DNA from: CALZKI01 sp964567585
GTDB lineage: Bacteria > Bacillota > Clostridia > Lachnospirales > Lachnospiraceae
Direction of reading: 5' to 3'
Assembly (NCBI GenBank): GCA_964567585.1
Contig: CAZMND010000002.1
Span: forward strand, 1 to 64,000
DNA: 64,000 bases
The notes beneath the pieces are model-generated. The model did no database searches. It had not been told where the DNA came from and saw only the letters and a list, made by a program, of their open reading frames with translations. This document shows positions 35,333 through 45,094 of the stretch, piece after piece (position 1 is the first letter of the stretch; each line of letters starts with the position of its first letter). The position numbers and the translations under genes were made by a program.

Positions 35333-36961
35333 ATGAATTCAAAACAACAAATATTATTAAATAAAATTGAATATTTGTTCAAATTCTTTTATATATTAGG
35401 TATTTTAGCAGTGTTGGCGATGCTGGATGACGTGGGAAAGGATTATATAATTGCATCGTTTATGGTGTTTATGCTCATATATCTTTTTTGTGGTCTTTCG
35501 TTGCCGCAAGCTTTTCAAAATGTGGTAAAACCGCGTTTTCAGAAGCAGCAGTTTAAAAATGCAAAAACGGTTTTTAAAAGCACGGTATTGTATTTACTGA
35601 TTGTTGAAGGCATTGCAATGATTGTGGCATTTGTTTTTGTAGATAAAATGTCTGCGTTTTTACATGTTGTAAAGCCTTTTCCATATGGGATAGGGTTGTT
35701 TTTGCCGCTTCTTGTGTTGGTTCCGCTCAACGAGGTGTTTCGCACCTATTATCAATGTTATAACAGAAGGCTGACTGTTATTATTTCAAGAGTATTGGGC
35801 TTTGTTACCGCATTGGTTGTAGGAATAGGCGTGTACAATCCTTTAAAAGAATACGGCATTAAAGTGGATGCGTTGTTAAAGAGCAGTTGTATGGAAAATC
35901 TGTATGCATCTTTAACAATACCGATTGCGCTTCTGGCTTCGCAGATTATGGTGTTATTGTGTATGGGATGGATGTATCTTGTATATAAACCATACATCAG
36001 AAAACAGACTACCAATGATTTGACCAAGTATAATGAAAACATTTTCGGAATGCTGCCGGTTGTTGCCAGAGCACATATAGCAGTAAATATCCATAAAATA
36101 AGTATATATCTGCTTGTTTTTGCGGCATTTATTTTCTGCTCTTTTTATAATAGAAAAGCGCCGGGACTTGAGAATGCCAATACATCCTTTGGAATTTTGG
36201 CGATTGTGCTATGTGTGACGATACTTGTTCCGTATTTTGTCACCAAGGCTTTCACATTAAAATATATTATACGATACAGGAAAATGTTAAAAAACGAAGA
36301 TATACGAGGTGTAAAGGCGTATTTATGGAATCGTACACATAAATACGTTATAATAACTTTCGCGCTTGCCGTTTTCTTTATTGTAATGGCGGAAAGTGTT
36401 ATTTATATTTTGACCGGAAATACTTCGCCGCAGTATGTTGTCCATATGCAGATTTTATCGTTTGCATTTGCATTGGTACCTTTATACAGTTTGTATGGGA
36501 TGTTCCTTACCAATATCGGAAAATCAAAGAGTGTACTTGCTATTAACTACATTTCGCTTTTTGTATCCGTGATTATAACATTTTTGTTGTATAAAACTCC
36601 GGCTGTTGGAGGATACAGTATCAGCATCGGTATTATATGTTATTTTATACTTGCTTTTATTGCAGAGTTCTTTGTTTTGGAAAGAGAATCAGGCTTTAAT
36701 AAAAATGTTATGAAACTTTTTGTATTACCGACGCTTGGAACCTTTGTAATGGGAATTATTTTATTGCTTTTAGAAAAAGCAATCGGTATAACACAGCAAA
36801 GAATTTTACAGCTTGTGATTGTAGTCGGTCTTTTGATTTTATGTGTGCTTTTATATATGATTCTTCTTTTGGTATTACATTGTGTGGACGAAGAGGAACT
36901 AAACGGTGGTTTCTGTGGACGCATTATGTATAAACTTGGCGAATTATTGCACATTTTTTAA
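35333..36961 (+). CDS. Polysaccharide flippase-like membrane protein (MOP superfamily)
   Basis: 542 residues with about 14 hydrophobic helices spread over the whole length and short charged loops, as expected for MATE/MurJ/Wzx-type flippases. Segments such as LYASLTIPIALLASQIMVLL and the repeated two-half pattern support this superfamily. I cannot name the substrate. Lipid-linked sugars, as for SpoVB or Wzx relatives, are plausible. It begins 10 bp after ybeY, so it is probably in the same transcript. No motif distinguishes MurJ from Wzx to the eye, and the protein lacks the usual long extensions. Confidence 0.65.
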   Translation: MNSKQQILLNKIEYLFKFFYILGILAVLAMLDDVGKDYIIASFMVFMLIYLFCGLSLPQAFQNVVKPRFQKQQFKNAKTVFKSTVLYLLIVEGIAMIVAFVFVDKMSAFLHVVKPFPYGIGLFLPLLVLVPLNEVFRTYYQCYNRRLTVIISRVLGFVTALVVGIGVYNPLKEYGIKVDALLKSSCMENLYASLTIPIALLASQIMVLLCMGWMYLVYKPYIRKQTTNDLTKYNENIFGMLPVVARAHIAVNIHKISIYLLVFAAFIFCSFYNRKAPGLENANTSFGILAIVLCVTILVPYFVTKAFTLKYIIRYRKMLKNEDIRGVKAYLWNRTHKYVIITFALAVFFIVMAESVIYILTGNTSPQYVVHMQILSFAFALVPLYSLYGMFLTNIGKSKSVLAINYISLFVSVIITFLLYKTPAVGGYSISIGIICYFILAFIAEFFVLERESGFNKNVMKLFVLPTLGTFVMGIILLLLEKAIGITQQRILQLVIVVGLLILCVLLYMILLLVLHCVDEEELNGGFCGRIMYKLGELLHIF

Positions 36962-37026
36962 AAAATGAAATGAAATGAATATTTTGGTAAAAAAACGTTG
37001 ATAATTTTTTTAAGGAGCGTGATGAT

Positions 37027-37656
37027 ATGCACACATTAAAAAGAATCGGCGTTTTTTTATTTGTTTTCGGAATTGCTTTTATGGCCGGGATTTACAGCGA
37101 AAAGTTTATGAACTCTTTTTATCCTCACAGATATGAAAATGAGATAAACCCAATATCTGTTTCGAAGCCGGATAATAGTGAAGAAAACATAAAACCTGCC
37201 ATACAGAGTGAAGAACTAATCACTGCGGATACAAAGCTTATTATTATAGAACACAATTTGGAGTCCGGGGAAGAAATTAAAGGCGAAAATGTGATGCCGA
37301 CAAAATATATAGGACTTAACAGGGAGCGTTTTATAGAAGAAATGGAAATCTACGAAATATCTCCGGCGTTGTCAGATATAAAAAAAGGATTTAGAAGTCT
37401 TGCGGTTGTAAGTTTTTCGAGTAAAGAAATACAACTTCAGAAGAATTATTCGAACAGTGCGATTAAAATGCGTTTTTATATGGTGTCGAAAGATAATAAA
37501 CTTGTTGTATATTACGAGGATATGGAAACCGTCTTTTTGACAACAGATATTTCAATGGAAAATCTCCCGGAAAATGTCAGACTGGAAATTTTAAATAAAA
37601 AGTACTTTGAATCGGAAGAAGAATTATATAATTTTCTTGAGTCTTATTCAAGTTAG
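37027..37656 (+). CDS. Membrane-anchored protein, BofC-like C-terminal region
   Basis: 209 residues with one N-terminal membrane helix (about 7-24), an extracellular linker rich in Glu/Asn/Ser, and a C-terminal alpha/beta domain (about 70-205). The order of the latter (TKYIGLNRERFIEEMEIYE..., then GFRSLAVVSFSSKEIQLQK) recalls the C-terminal domain of BofC, the forespore intermembrane-space regulator of SpoIVB signalling in Bacillus. The resemblance is by eye only. A good AAGGAG site lies 7 nt before the ATG. Neighbouring yqfC/yqfD make a sporulation role reasonable but unproven. Confidence 0.5.
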   Translation: MHTLKRIGVFLFVFGIAFMAGIYSEKFMNSFYPHRYENEINPISVSKPDNSEENIKPAIQSEELITADTKLIIIEHNLESGEEIKGENVMPTKYIGLNRERFIEEMEIYEISPALSDIKKGFRSLAVVSFSSKEIQLQKNYSNSAIKMRFYMVSKDNKLVVYYEDMETVFLTTDISMENLPENVRLEILNKKYFESEEELYNFLESYSS

Positions 37657-37698
37657 TATTATAATTTGAAATAGTGAGTATTGTGGGAGGAGTCTGTA

Positions 37699-38937
37699 AT
37701 GCAGGTGAAAATTGCGGTAATAGGTGGCGGAGCCGCAGGTATGATGGCTGCAATTGCTGCGGCGAAAAAAGGCGCAGATGTAACTATCATAGAAGCGACC
37801 GGCCGTATTGGAAATAAAATATTGCTGACAGGTAATGGCAAGTGCAATTTTTCTAATCTTTTCTTGGATGAATCCTGCTATTATTGCAAGGATAAAGAAT
37901 TTTTGATGCGGTTATTTGAAAGATTTTCTGCCAAGGATGTTATGGCATTTTTTGAAGATGCAGGCATGCTTATAAAAAATAGAGACGGCTATTTGTATCC
38001 GATTGGAGAGCAGGCATCCATCGTGCTTGATATTTTAAGGATGGAACTGAAAAAATTCGGTGTTTCAATTATAACCGAGAAAAAAGTAACTAAAGTTACG
38101 AAAGAAAAAGAGACATTCTTTGTATACACGGAAAATGATGAAGAATATTATTTTGATAAAGTGATTGTCACAACGGGTGGTAGAAGCTATCCAAAAACCG
38201 GTTCTGACGGAAGCGGTTATAAGCTTGCAAAGAAAATGGGACATCGCATAATACCTACGGTTCCGGCGCTTGTACAGCTTGTGGGACGTGATGATTTTTA
38301 TAAAATGATAGCAGGAGTCCGTACGGAAGGAAGTGTTTCCATATATGTAGATGAGGTACTTGTCCGTATGGAACAGGGCGAAATACAATTTACGGATTAT
38401 GGTATTTCCGGAATTCCGGTATTTCAACTTAGCAGACTGGTGTCTTATGGCTTGTTTGAACAGAAAAATGTGAAAATAATTGCAGATGTGTTGCCGGAAT
38501 TAAAATTGGATGAATTAAAAAGTATGGTAGATACACGTCTTATATTACATAAAGAGAATACATTGGAAGAATTTATGTGCGGACTTGCCAATAAGAAGCT
38601 ATGTCTTTGGGCTATCAAACAAGCGGGATGTAAACCGGCAGATATTGTAAAAAGTAAGTCGCCAAAAGAACTTTTTGAAATAGTAAAGCAACTTAAGAAT
38701 ATTGTATTTAATATTATAGATACAAAGGGCTATGCAACAGCACAGGTAACTGCCGGTGGTGTGGATGTTTGTGAACTGGATGAAAACTTGCAGTCAAAGT
38801 TTGTGAAGGGCTTATATTTTGCAGGGGAAATAGTGGATGTTGACGGTATTTGCGGAGGATATAATCTTCAGTGGGCATTTGCCGGCGGATATTTGGCAGG
38901 CTGTGATGCCGCCACAGAAAAGGTAAATAACAGATAA
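37699..38937 (+). CDS. NAD(P)/FAD-dependent oxidoreductase, HI0933/BaiN family
   Basis: Flavoprotein of 412 residues. ATG 37699 with GGGAGGAG upstream is preferred over the in-frame TTG at 37681. The FAD-binding motif VIGGGAAGMMAAIAAAKKGA is followed by the family signature GNGKCNFSN. TTGGRSYPKTGSDGSGYKLA and the C-terminal GEIVDVDGICGGYNLQWAFA are also diagnostic of this family. Some members reduce double bonds in bile-acid intermediates, but the family is broad and the substrate here cannot be told. It ends 1 bp before the next flavoprotein gene, so the two are cotranscribed. Confidence 0.9.
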   Translation: MQVKIAVIGGGAAGMMAAIAAAKKGADVTIIEATGRIGNKILLTGNGKCNFSNLFLDESCYYCKDKEFLMRLFERFSAKDVMAFFEDAGMLIKNRDGYLYPIGEQASIVLDILRMELKKFGVSIITEKKVTKVTKEKETFFVYTENDEEYYFDKVIVTTGGRSYPKTGSDGSGYKLAKKMGHRIIPTVPALVQLVGRDDFYKMIAGVRTEGSVSIYVDEVLVRMEQGEIQFTDYGISGIPVFQLSRLVSYGLFEQKNVKIIADVLPELKLDELKSMVDTRLILHKENTLEEFMCGLANKKLCLWAIKQAGCKPADIVKSKSPKELFEIVKQLKNIVFNIIDTKGYATAQVTAGGVDVCELDENLQSKFVKGLYFAGEIVDVDGICGGYNLQWAFAGGYLAGCDAATEKVNNR

Positions 38938-38938
38938 T

Positions 38939-40564
38939 ATGATTCGGATTTCGCAGTTAAAATTAGAGGTAAACCACACTGAGAAACAGCTTGTTTCAAA
39001 AATATGTAAAACGCTTCGCATTAATGAGGATATGCTGACAGACTATCAGATTCAGAAGTTGTCCATTGATGCCAGAAAAAAGCCGCAAATTTTTTACATA
39101 TATGTTGTGGATGTTAAAGTTAATAATGAAAAACAGGTACTTGCAAAAGTAAAAGATAACAATGTACAAAAAATAGTGAAAGACCCCTATGCTTTTGTAT
39201 GCTCCGGAAAAGAAAAACTTCCCTTTAGACCGGTAGTTATCGGTTCCGGACCGGCGGGGCTTTTCTGCGCTTATATGCTTTCCCAAAACGGTTATTGCCC
39301 GATATTGTTGGAACAGGGCGAGGATGTAGATAAACGAAGTAAAACCGTGGAGGAATTTTGGACCAAAGGGGTTTTAAAAAAGTATTCCAATGTACAGTTT
39401 GGTGAAGGCGGAGCGGGTACTTTTTCGGATGGAAAATTAAATACTTTGGTAAAGGACAAGTACGGAAGAAACAAAAAGGTTTTGGAGGTATTTGTAGAAA
39501 ACGGTGCGCCGGAAAATATTTTATACGAAGCCAAGCCGCACATTGGGACGGATATTTTAAAAACAGTGGTTAAAAACATGAGAAACCGCATCAGAGAATG
39601 GGGCGGGGACGTTTTGTTTGAAAAACTGGTTACGGACATTGAGTTTGAAAAAAACGCTGTGAAAAGTGTTATTGTCAACGGCAAAGAAGTATTAGAAACA
39701 AATTGTGTTGTTTTGGCAATTGGTCACAGTGCAAGAGACACTTTTGAAATGTTGTATCAGAAGGGCGTTGTAATGGAATCCAAGGAATTTGCGGTAGGTT
39801 TTCGCGTGGAACATCCGCAAAAACTGATTAATACTGAAATGTATGGCAGTCAGATGGCTGATAAATTACCGCCTGCACCATACAAAGTGACGGCAAAAAC
39901 ATCTTTAGGGAGAGGTGTTTATTCTTTCTGTATGTGCCCGGGAGGCTATGTGGTGAACGCATCCAGCGAAGAAAAAAAGCTGGCCATTAATGGTATGAGT
40001 TACAGTAAAAGAGACAGTAAAAGCGCAAACAGTGCGATTATTATTTCGGTTACCAGGGAAGACTTTGAGTCGGATAATCCGCTGGCGGGTATAGAATTTC
40101 AGCGAAGAATTGAAGAGAAGGCTTATAAACTTGGCGAAGGCAGTATTCCGTATTGCACCTATGGGCAACTTTGCGATTCAATGGGCGCAAAAAACGTTTT
40201 AAAAGGCCAAAATACGGATTGTTTTACGGGATTCGAGAGAAATACCAAGGGGAACGCAAAAAAAGCCGATTTGGGTAGTTTTTTCAAAGAGGATATGATG
40301 CAAGGTTTTGTGGAAGGAATGAGTCATTTTGATAAAATTATTCCGGGCTTTGCACACCCTGAAACAAAAATATATGCAGTGGAAAGCCGGACATCGTCAC
40401 CTGTACGCATTATAAGGGATAACGAAACACTTACAAGTAATTTTGACGGTTTATATCCTTGCGGAGAAGGTGCGGGCTACGCCGGCGGAATCACCTCGGC
40501 AGGAATGGACGGCATTAAAGTGGCAGAAAAAATTGCCTCAATATATAGACCTATAAAGGAGTAA
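38939..40564 (+). CDS. FAD-dependent dehydrogenase of the COG2509 type
   Basis: 541 residues. An N-terminal ~90-residue alpha/beta domain precedes the FAD motif VIGSGPAGLFCAYMLSQNG (about residue 100). Then come EGGAGTFSDGKLNT, GHSARDTFEMLYQKGV, FRVEHPQ and the C-terminal GEGAGYAGGITSAGMDGIKV. These mark the large uncharacterised dehydrogenase family that accompanies the HI0933-type gene in many Clostridia. The reaction is unknown. It shares no close similarity with the preceding flavoprotein beyond the Rossmann motifs, so this is not a tandem duplication. It is followed by proB after 4 bp. Confidence 0.88.
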   Translation: MIRISQLKLEVNHTEKQLVSKICKTLRINEDMLTDYQIQKLSIDARKKPQIFYIYVVDVKVNNEKQVLAKVKDNNVQKIVKDPYAFVCSGKEKLPFRPVVIGSGPAGLFCAYMLSQNGYCPILLEQGEDVDKRSKTVEEFWTKGVLKKYSNVQFGEGGAGTFSDGKLNTLVKDKYGRNKKVLEVFVENGAPENILYEAKPHIGTDILKTVVKNMRNRIREWGGDVLFEKLVTDIEFEKNAVKSVIVNGKEVLETNCVVLAIGHSARDTFEMLYQKGVVMESKEFAVGFRVEHPQKLINTEMYGSQMADKLPPAPYKVTAKTSLGRGVYSFCMCPGGYVVNASSEEKKLAINGMSYSKRDSKSANSAIIISVTREDFESDNPLAGIEFQRRIEEKAYKLGEGSIPYCTYGQLCDSMGAKNVLKGQNTDCFTGFERNTKGNAKKADLGSFFKEDMMQGFVEGMSHFDKIIPGFAHPETKIYAVESRTSSPVRIIRDNETLTSNFDGLYPCGEGAGYAGGITSAGMDGIKVAEKIASIYRPIKE

Positions 40565-40568
40565 AATC

Positions 40569-41420
40569 ATGAATGCATTTCGTGAAAAATTAAAAGATAA
40601 AAAGAGAATTGTTATTAAGATTGGTTCTTCCTCTTTACAACACGCTACAGGGGAACTGGACTACGGAAAGATGGACATTTTTGTCAGGGAACTTTGTAAC
40701 CTGAAAAACCAGGGGAAAGAAGTTGTTCTTGTTACTTCGGGAGCTGTTGCGGCAGGAAGAAAAGCAGTCGGTATCAGCAAAAAAGACCAGGAAGCCTGCG
40801 AAAATTCCATGGCAATCAAACAGGCCTGTGCCGCAATCGGACAGGCGAGACTGATGATGATTTATGAAAAACTTTTTGCAGAATACAACCAGTTAACTGC
40901 GCAGATTCTTATGACCAAATATACCATTATGGACAAGGAAAGCAATGAAAATGCACATAATACATTTGTCCAACTTTTAAAAATGGGGGTTATTCCGATT
41001 GTAAACGAAAACGATACCGTTGCTACTGACGAACTTGGAATCGGCGATAATGATACGTTGTCTGCCATAGTTGCCAATTTGGTAGGGGCAGATTTGTTGA
41101 TTTTGTTATCGGATATTGATGGATTATACTCTGACGATCCAAGACAAAATGAGAATGCGAAATTTATTCATTTGGTTGAGAATTTAACCGAAGAATACGA
41201 AAATATGGCAAAAGAATCTACAGGAAGCAGTGTAGGCACGGGCGGTATGAATACGAAATTAACTGCGGCCAAAATTGCCACAAAATCCGGAGCGGATATG
41301 ATTATTGCCAACAGTGCGGATGTAAAGATTTTAGGGCGCCTTGTAAGCGGATGCGAAGAAGGCACACTTTTTGTCGGAAAGAAAGACGCCGACTTTGATA
41401 TGAAAGAATATATAAAATAA
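40569..41420 (+). CDS. proB: Glutamate 5-kinase, short form without PUA domain
   Basis: First step of proline synthesis: ATP-dependent phosphorylation of L-glutamate to gamma-glutamyl phosphate. Amino-acid-kinase fold motifs: IVIKIGSSSL, LVTSGAVAAGRKAVG, NENDTVATDELGIGDNDTLSA, LLILLSDIDGLYSDDPR and GTGGMNTKLTAAKIA. The 283-residue protein ends after the kinase domain; the C-terminal PUA domain of many ProB enzymes is absent, as in several Gram-positive and plant-type forms. proA lies three genes downstream, so proline synthesis genes are grouped here. Confidence 0.95.
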   Translation: MNAFREKLKDKKRIVIKIGSSSLQHATGELDYGKMDIFVRELCNLKNQGKEVVLVTSGAVAAGRKAVGISKKDQEACENSMAIKQACAAIGQARLMMIYEKLFAEYNQLTAQILMTKYTIMDKESNENAHNTFVQLLKMGVIPIVNENDTVATDELGIGDNDTLSAIVANLVGADLLILLSDIDGLYSDDPRQNENAKFIHLVENLTEEYENMAKESTGSSVGTGGMNTKLTAAKIATKSGADMIIANSADVKILGRLVSGCEEGTLFVGKKDADFDMKEYIK

Positions 41421-41435
41421 TTTGAGGTAAAAGTT

Positions 41436-41663
41436 ATGGATAAAATAGTTGCCAGAATTAATGAACTGTATCGTAAAAAAGAAACAGTAGGTCTTACTGC
41501 TGAGGAGAATGAGGAAAGAACAAGATTGTTTGAAGAATACAGAGTTCTTTTCCGTCAGTCTATAAGAAGTCAGCTCAATAATATTGATATTGAAAACGAA
41601 GATGGTACCATCGTAAATTTAGGTGAGAAATTCGGAAATAAAAACAATGAAGACGTACACTAA
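41436..41663 (+). CDS. DUF896 (YnzC family) small protein
   Basis: 75-residue helical protein matching the DUF896 pattern: IARINELYRKK near the N-terminus, GLTAEENEER, then YRVLFRQSIRSQLNNI. The family is widespread in Firmicutes. Its role is poorly defined, although the Bacillus member YnzC is linked to the SOS/yneA operon. Here it lies between proB and the folate cyclo-ligase and overlaps the latter by 17 bp. Confidence 0.93.
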   Translation: MDKIVARINELYRKKETVGLTAEENEERTRLFEEYRVLFRQSIRSQLNNIDIENEDGTIVNLGEKFGNKNNEDVH

Positions 41664-42216
41664 AGAAATTCTTGATAAAAGAAAACAATTATCCAAGGAA
41701 AATTATGAAACCTTTTCAAAAATAATCTGTCAAAGAACAGAAGAACTGGACGAATACAGGAACGCAGAAAATGTACTTCTTTTTTACCCTTATTTAGGTG
41801 AAGTGGATATGCTTCCCTTGGCAAATAAGGCTTTTTCGGAAGGAAAATATGTTTATTTTCCGAAAGTGACAGATTATGCTTCTATGGATTTTATTAAAGT
41901 AAACAGCCTTAGTGAATTTGAAGAAGGATATAAAGGCATTAAAGAGCCAAAAGGGAATGTGATTTTCGATAAGAATACTATTAATACACGGACGATTATG
42001 ATTTTACCGGGAAGTGTATTTGATGTATTTGGGAACCGCGCCGGTTATGGAAAAGGATATTATGACAGATATTTAAAAGCGTGTCATAACGACATCACGA
42101 AGGTGGGAGTTTGTTTTTGTTTGCAGATACTTCCCAAAATTCCGGATGTAAATGTATGGGACATTCCTATGGATTATGTAATAAACGAAGAAAATGTAAT
42201 TAGGAGAGTGAAATAG
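41647..42216 (+). CDS. 5-formyltetrahydrofolate cyclo-ligase
   Basis: ATP-dependent conversion of 5-formyl-THF to 5,10-methenyl-THF, returning the stored folate to one-carbon metabolism. 189 residues from ATG 41647; an in-frame GTG at 41623 would add 8 residues. Motifs: KEILDKRKQLS (N-terminal Lys/Arg pattern), VLLFYPYLGEVDMLPL, YFPKV, and the diagnostic GNRAGYGKGYYDRYL with substrate and ATP contacts. There is only a weak ribosome site, which fits translational coupling to the DUF896 gene it overlaps. It ends immediately before proA. Confidence 0.92.
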   Translation: MKTYTKEILDKRKQLSKENYETFSKIICQRTEELDEYRNAENVLLFYPYLGEVDMLPLANKAFSEGKYVYFPKVTDYASMDFIKVNSLSEFEEGYKGIKEPKGNVIFDKNTINTRTIMILPGSVFDVFGNRAGYGKGYYDRYLKACHNDITKVGVCFCLQILPKIPDVNVWDIPMDYVINEENVIRRVK

Positions 42217-43464
42217 ATGGATATGTTAATTGAAATCGGGAAACGGGCAAAAGCTGCAAAATATGATGTGCAAAAATATACAACAAAAATGAAAAATGAG
42301 GCACTTATACATATTGCGGAAAAGTTGGTTGCCTGTAGTGAAGACATTTTAAAGGCAAACCAAATGGATATTGATAAGGCAAAAGATAACGGAATTCATG
42401 ATGGGATGATTGACAGGCTCTCTCTATCAGTAAGCAGAATTGAAGCGATGGCTGAAGGGTTGAAACAGATTGCCGATTTGCCGGATTATGTAGGGGATGT
42501 TATGGAAGAATTTTCTCACAAAAATGGAATGAAAATCCGTAAAGTGAGAGTTCCGCTCGGGGTAATCGGAATCATTTTTGAATCCAGACCAAATGTAACC
42601 GCAGATGCTTTCGGACTTTGCTTTAAATCCGGAAATTCCGTGATTTTAAAGGGCGGAAAGGAAGCTATTTACTCAAATATTGCCATTACCAAGGTTATCA
42701 GAGAAGGTTTAAAAGAGAAGAATTTGAATGAAGATGCGGTTATTTTAATTGAAAATACAGACCGCGAAGTGACAGGCCGATTTATGAAGCTTAAAGAATA
42801 TGTAGATGTTTTAATTCCACGCGGAGGAGCAGGACTTATTAAAGCTGTGGTTGAAAACAGCACCATTCCGGTAATTGAAACAGGTACGGGAAACTGTCAT
42901 ATTTATGTAGATGAATCGGCAGACTTGACCAAGGCAGTCAACATAATTAATAACGCTAAAACACAGAGAATCAGTGTATGTAATGCATGTGAATCTTTGG
43001 TGGTACATAAAAATGTTGCAGAAAAACTTATGCCGATGGTGAAAGCTGCATTAAGTCATGCGGATGTGGAATACCGTTGTGATGAAATGTCAAAACAATT
43101 TACCATAGACGCTTTTGATGCTACGGAAGAAGACTATGGAAGAGAGTATTTGGATTACATTTTATCCGTAAAAACAGTAGATGGCGTGGAAGAGGCGGTA
43201 GAACATATTAATAAATACAATACCGGCCATTCAGATGCGATTATTACGGAAAGTAAAGAGAATGCACAGTATTTCTTAAACAATGTGGATTCAGCCTGCG
43301 TATATGTAAATGCTTCCACCAGATTTACGGATGGTTTTGAATTTGGTTTTGGCGCAGAAATCGGTATCAGTACGCAGAAATTACATGCCAGAGGACCAAT
43401 GGGACTTAGGGAATTGACGGCATATAAATATCAGGTTATCGGTAACGGAGAAATCAGAGGTTAA
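42217..43464 (+). CDS. proA: Glutamate-5-semialdehyde dehydrogenase
   Basis: Second step of proline synthesis: NADPH-dependent reduction of gamma-glutamyl phosphate to glutamate semialdehyde. 415 residues, normal length. Catalytic Cys lies in ISVCNACESLVVH. Also seen are GVIGIIFESRPNVTADAFGL, LIPRGGAGLI, and the C-terminal ASTRFTDGFEFGFGAEIGIS with KLHARGPMGL. The ATG directly follows the stop of the cyclo-ligase gene with no gap. An AGGAGA site lies inside that gene's end. Confidence 0.96.
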   Translation: MDMLIEIGKRAKAAKYDVQKYTTKMKNEALIHIAEKLVACSEDILKANQMDIDKAKDNGIHDGMIDRLSLSVSRIEAMAEGLKQIADLPDYVGDVMEEFSHKNGMKIRKVRVPLGVIGIIFESRPNVTADAFGLCFKSGNSVILKGGKEAIYSNIAITKVIREGLKEKNLNEDAVILIENTDREVTGRFMKLKEYVDVLIPRGGAGLIKAVVENSTIPVIETGTGNCHIYVDESADLTKAVNIINNAKTQRISVCNACESLVVHKNVAEKLMPMVKAALSHADVEYRCDEMSKQFTIDAFDATEEDYGREYLDYILSVKTVDGVEEAVEHINKYNTGHSDAIITESKENAQYFLNNVDSACVYVNASTRFTDGFEFGFGAEIGISTQKLHARGPMGLRELTAYKYQVIGNGEIRG

Positions 43465-43472
43465 GGATTATT

Positions 43473-45086
43473 ATGGAAATCAATCAATTTTTATCAGGGC
43501 ACGGCGGAATTGATATGGGTAAACTTTTTTACTATGAAAATGTAAAAGCTTATCCGGTTATGACAAAATGCGAAGATGTTGAGGCGGAAATTGAACTTTT
43601 AAATAAAGCAGTACAGGACTGTATGAAGGAATTATCTATTCTTTCCAAAATGGCTTTAGAGAAAAATAATATAAACGAAGCTAAAATTTTTGCAGCCCAT
43701 GAAATGTTACTTCGTGATGAGGTGATTTTAAACCGTATTACTGAGTTTATTAAGAATTATTCATGTAATGTTCAGTTTGCTGTGTGGAAGGTGTGTCAGC
43801 AGATTTGCGTGGAACTTAGCAAGTTACTGGATACTCTTGTTATTGAGAGAATTGATGATATTAATGATGTGTGCGAACGCGTTCTGCGTATTTTAAATCA
43901 TCAGAAAAACTCTACGCTGCAGTTTGAAGAACCTGTTATTATTGTAGCTAATTCTTTAACACCAAGCGAAGTTTTAATGTTTAGTCAGGAAAATGTAATC
44001 GGTATCGTGACGCATCATGGCGGTTTTACATCTCATGTATCCCTTATGGCGGCCGAACGTAACATTCCATATCTGTTTGGTGGTGAAATAAACAGCCAGT
44101 GGCAGGGAAAGAGTGGAATTATTGACGGTGAAAGCGGAAAATTGCTTATTTCACCGGATGAATCCGCATATCTTTTATACAAAAAAGAAAAAGAGAAATA
44201 TTTGCATTCGCATAACGCATTAAAAGAATATGCCGGTTTACCGACTGTTACAAAATCAGGAAAGAAAATAGGTCTTTTTGCCAATATCGGTCATGTTCAG
44301 GAAGTTAAAAATGTAATTGATCAGGATGGAGAAGGAATTGGACTTTACAGAACAGAATATGACTTTTTAACAAGCTCACATATGCCTACGGAAGAAGAAC
44401 TTTTGGCTATTTACACCAAACTCAGCGAATCTATGCCTGCCAGCAGTATTGTTATCAGAACGATGGACTTGGGTTCGGATAAGGTTTTACCATATCTTTA
44501 CCACGAAGCGGAAGATAATCCGGCTATGGGATGTAGAGGAATTCGTTTTTGCTTTAAGCATAAAGAAATGTTTAAAGCCCAGTTGAAAGCCATTTATAGG
44601 GCAAATTTTCTTGGAAATTTTAAAGTTTTATATCCAATGATTTCCTGTTTTGATGATGTGGAAAAAATTAAAGAAATCAATGAAGAAATAAAAAATGAAC
44701 TGGTAAATGAAGGTAAAAAATTTATGGTTCCGAAGCAGGGACTTATGATTGAAACACCTGCGGCAGTTATGATTTCTAAGGAATTGGCAAAGGAAGTGGA
44801 TTTCTTTAGTATCGGAACAAACGACCTGACACAGTACGCCCTTGCCATTGACAGATTGAATCCTTCTGTGGCAGAATATTACACTACCTGCAACTTAAGT
44901 ATTATGCGACTGATTGAATACACGGTTAGAAGTGCACATTCGGTTGGAATACCGGTTTGTATCTGTGGTGAATTGGCAGGTAATACCCAATATACAAAAG
45001 ATTTCATTGATATCGGCGTGGACGAATTGTCGGTAAGCCCACAGTTTGTTTTAGCCCTTCGAAAACATATTAGAGATTTAGATTAG
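43473..45086 (+). CDS. ptsI: Phosphoenolpyruvate-protein phosphotransferase (PTS enzyme I)
   Basis: Transfers phosphate from PEP to HPr to start sugar uptake by the phosphotransferase system. 537 residues, slightly shorter than the usual ~570. Active-site His188 lies in HGGFTSHVSLMAAERNIP. The PEP-binding barrel motifs are present: GLYRTEYDFL, VIRTMDLGSDK, MGCRGIRFCF, MIETPAAVMIS, FSIGTNDLTQYALAIDR and the catalytic Cys in CICGELAG. No ptsH is adjacent. The substitution of SLMAAE for the usual 'AIMARS' after the active His is a small deviation. Confidence 0.93.
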   Translation: MEINQFLSGHGGIDMGKLFYYENVKAYPVMTKCEDVEAEIELLNKAVQDCMKELSILSKMALEKNNINEAKIFAAHEMLLRDEVILNRITEFIKNYSCNVQFAVWKVCQQICVELSKLLDTLVIERIDDINDVCERVLRILNHQKNSTLQFEEPVIIVANSLTPSEVLMFSQENVIGIVTHHGGFTSHVSLMAAERNIPYLFGGEINSQWQGKSGIIDGESGKLLISPDESAYLLYKKEKEKYLHSHNALKEYAGLPTVTKSGKKIGLFANIGHVQEVKNVIDQDGEGIGLYRTEYDFLTSSHMPTEEELLAIYTKLSESMPASSIVIRTMDLGSDKVLPYLYHEAEDNPAMGCRGIRFCFKHKEMFKAQLKAIYRANFLGNFKVLYPMISCFDDVEKIKEINEEIKNELVNEGKKFMVPKQGLMIETPAAVMISKELAKEVDFFSIGTNDLTQYALAIDRLNPSVAEYYTTCNLSIMRLIEYTVRSAHSVGIPVCICGELAGNTQYTKDFIDIGVDELSVSPQFVLALRKHIRDLD

Positions 45087-45094
45087 GAGAATAT

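Noticed and set aside
37699..40564. Tandem duplication of flavoprotein genes.
   Set aside because: Apart from the FAD Rossmann motif the two proteins carry different family signatures and domain layouts.
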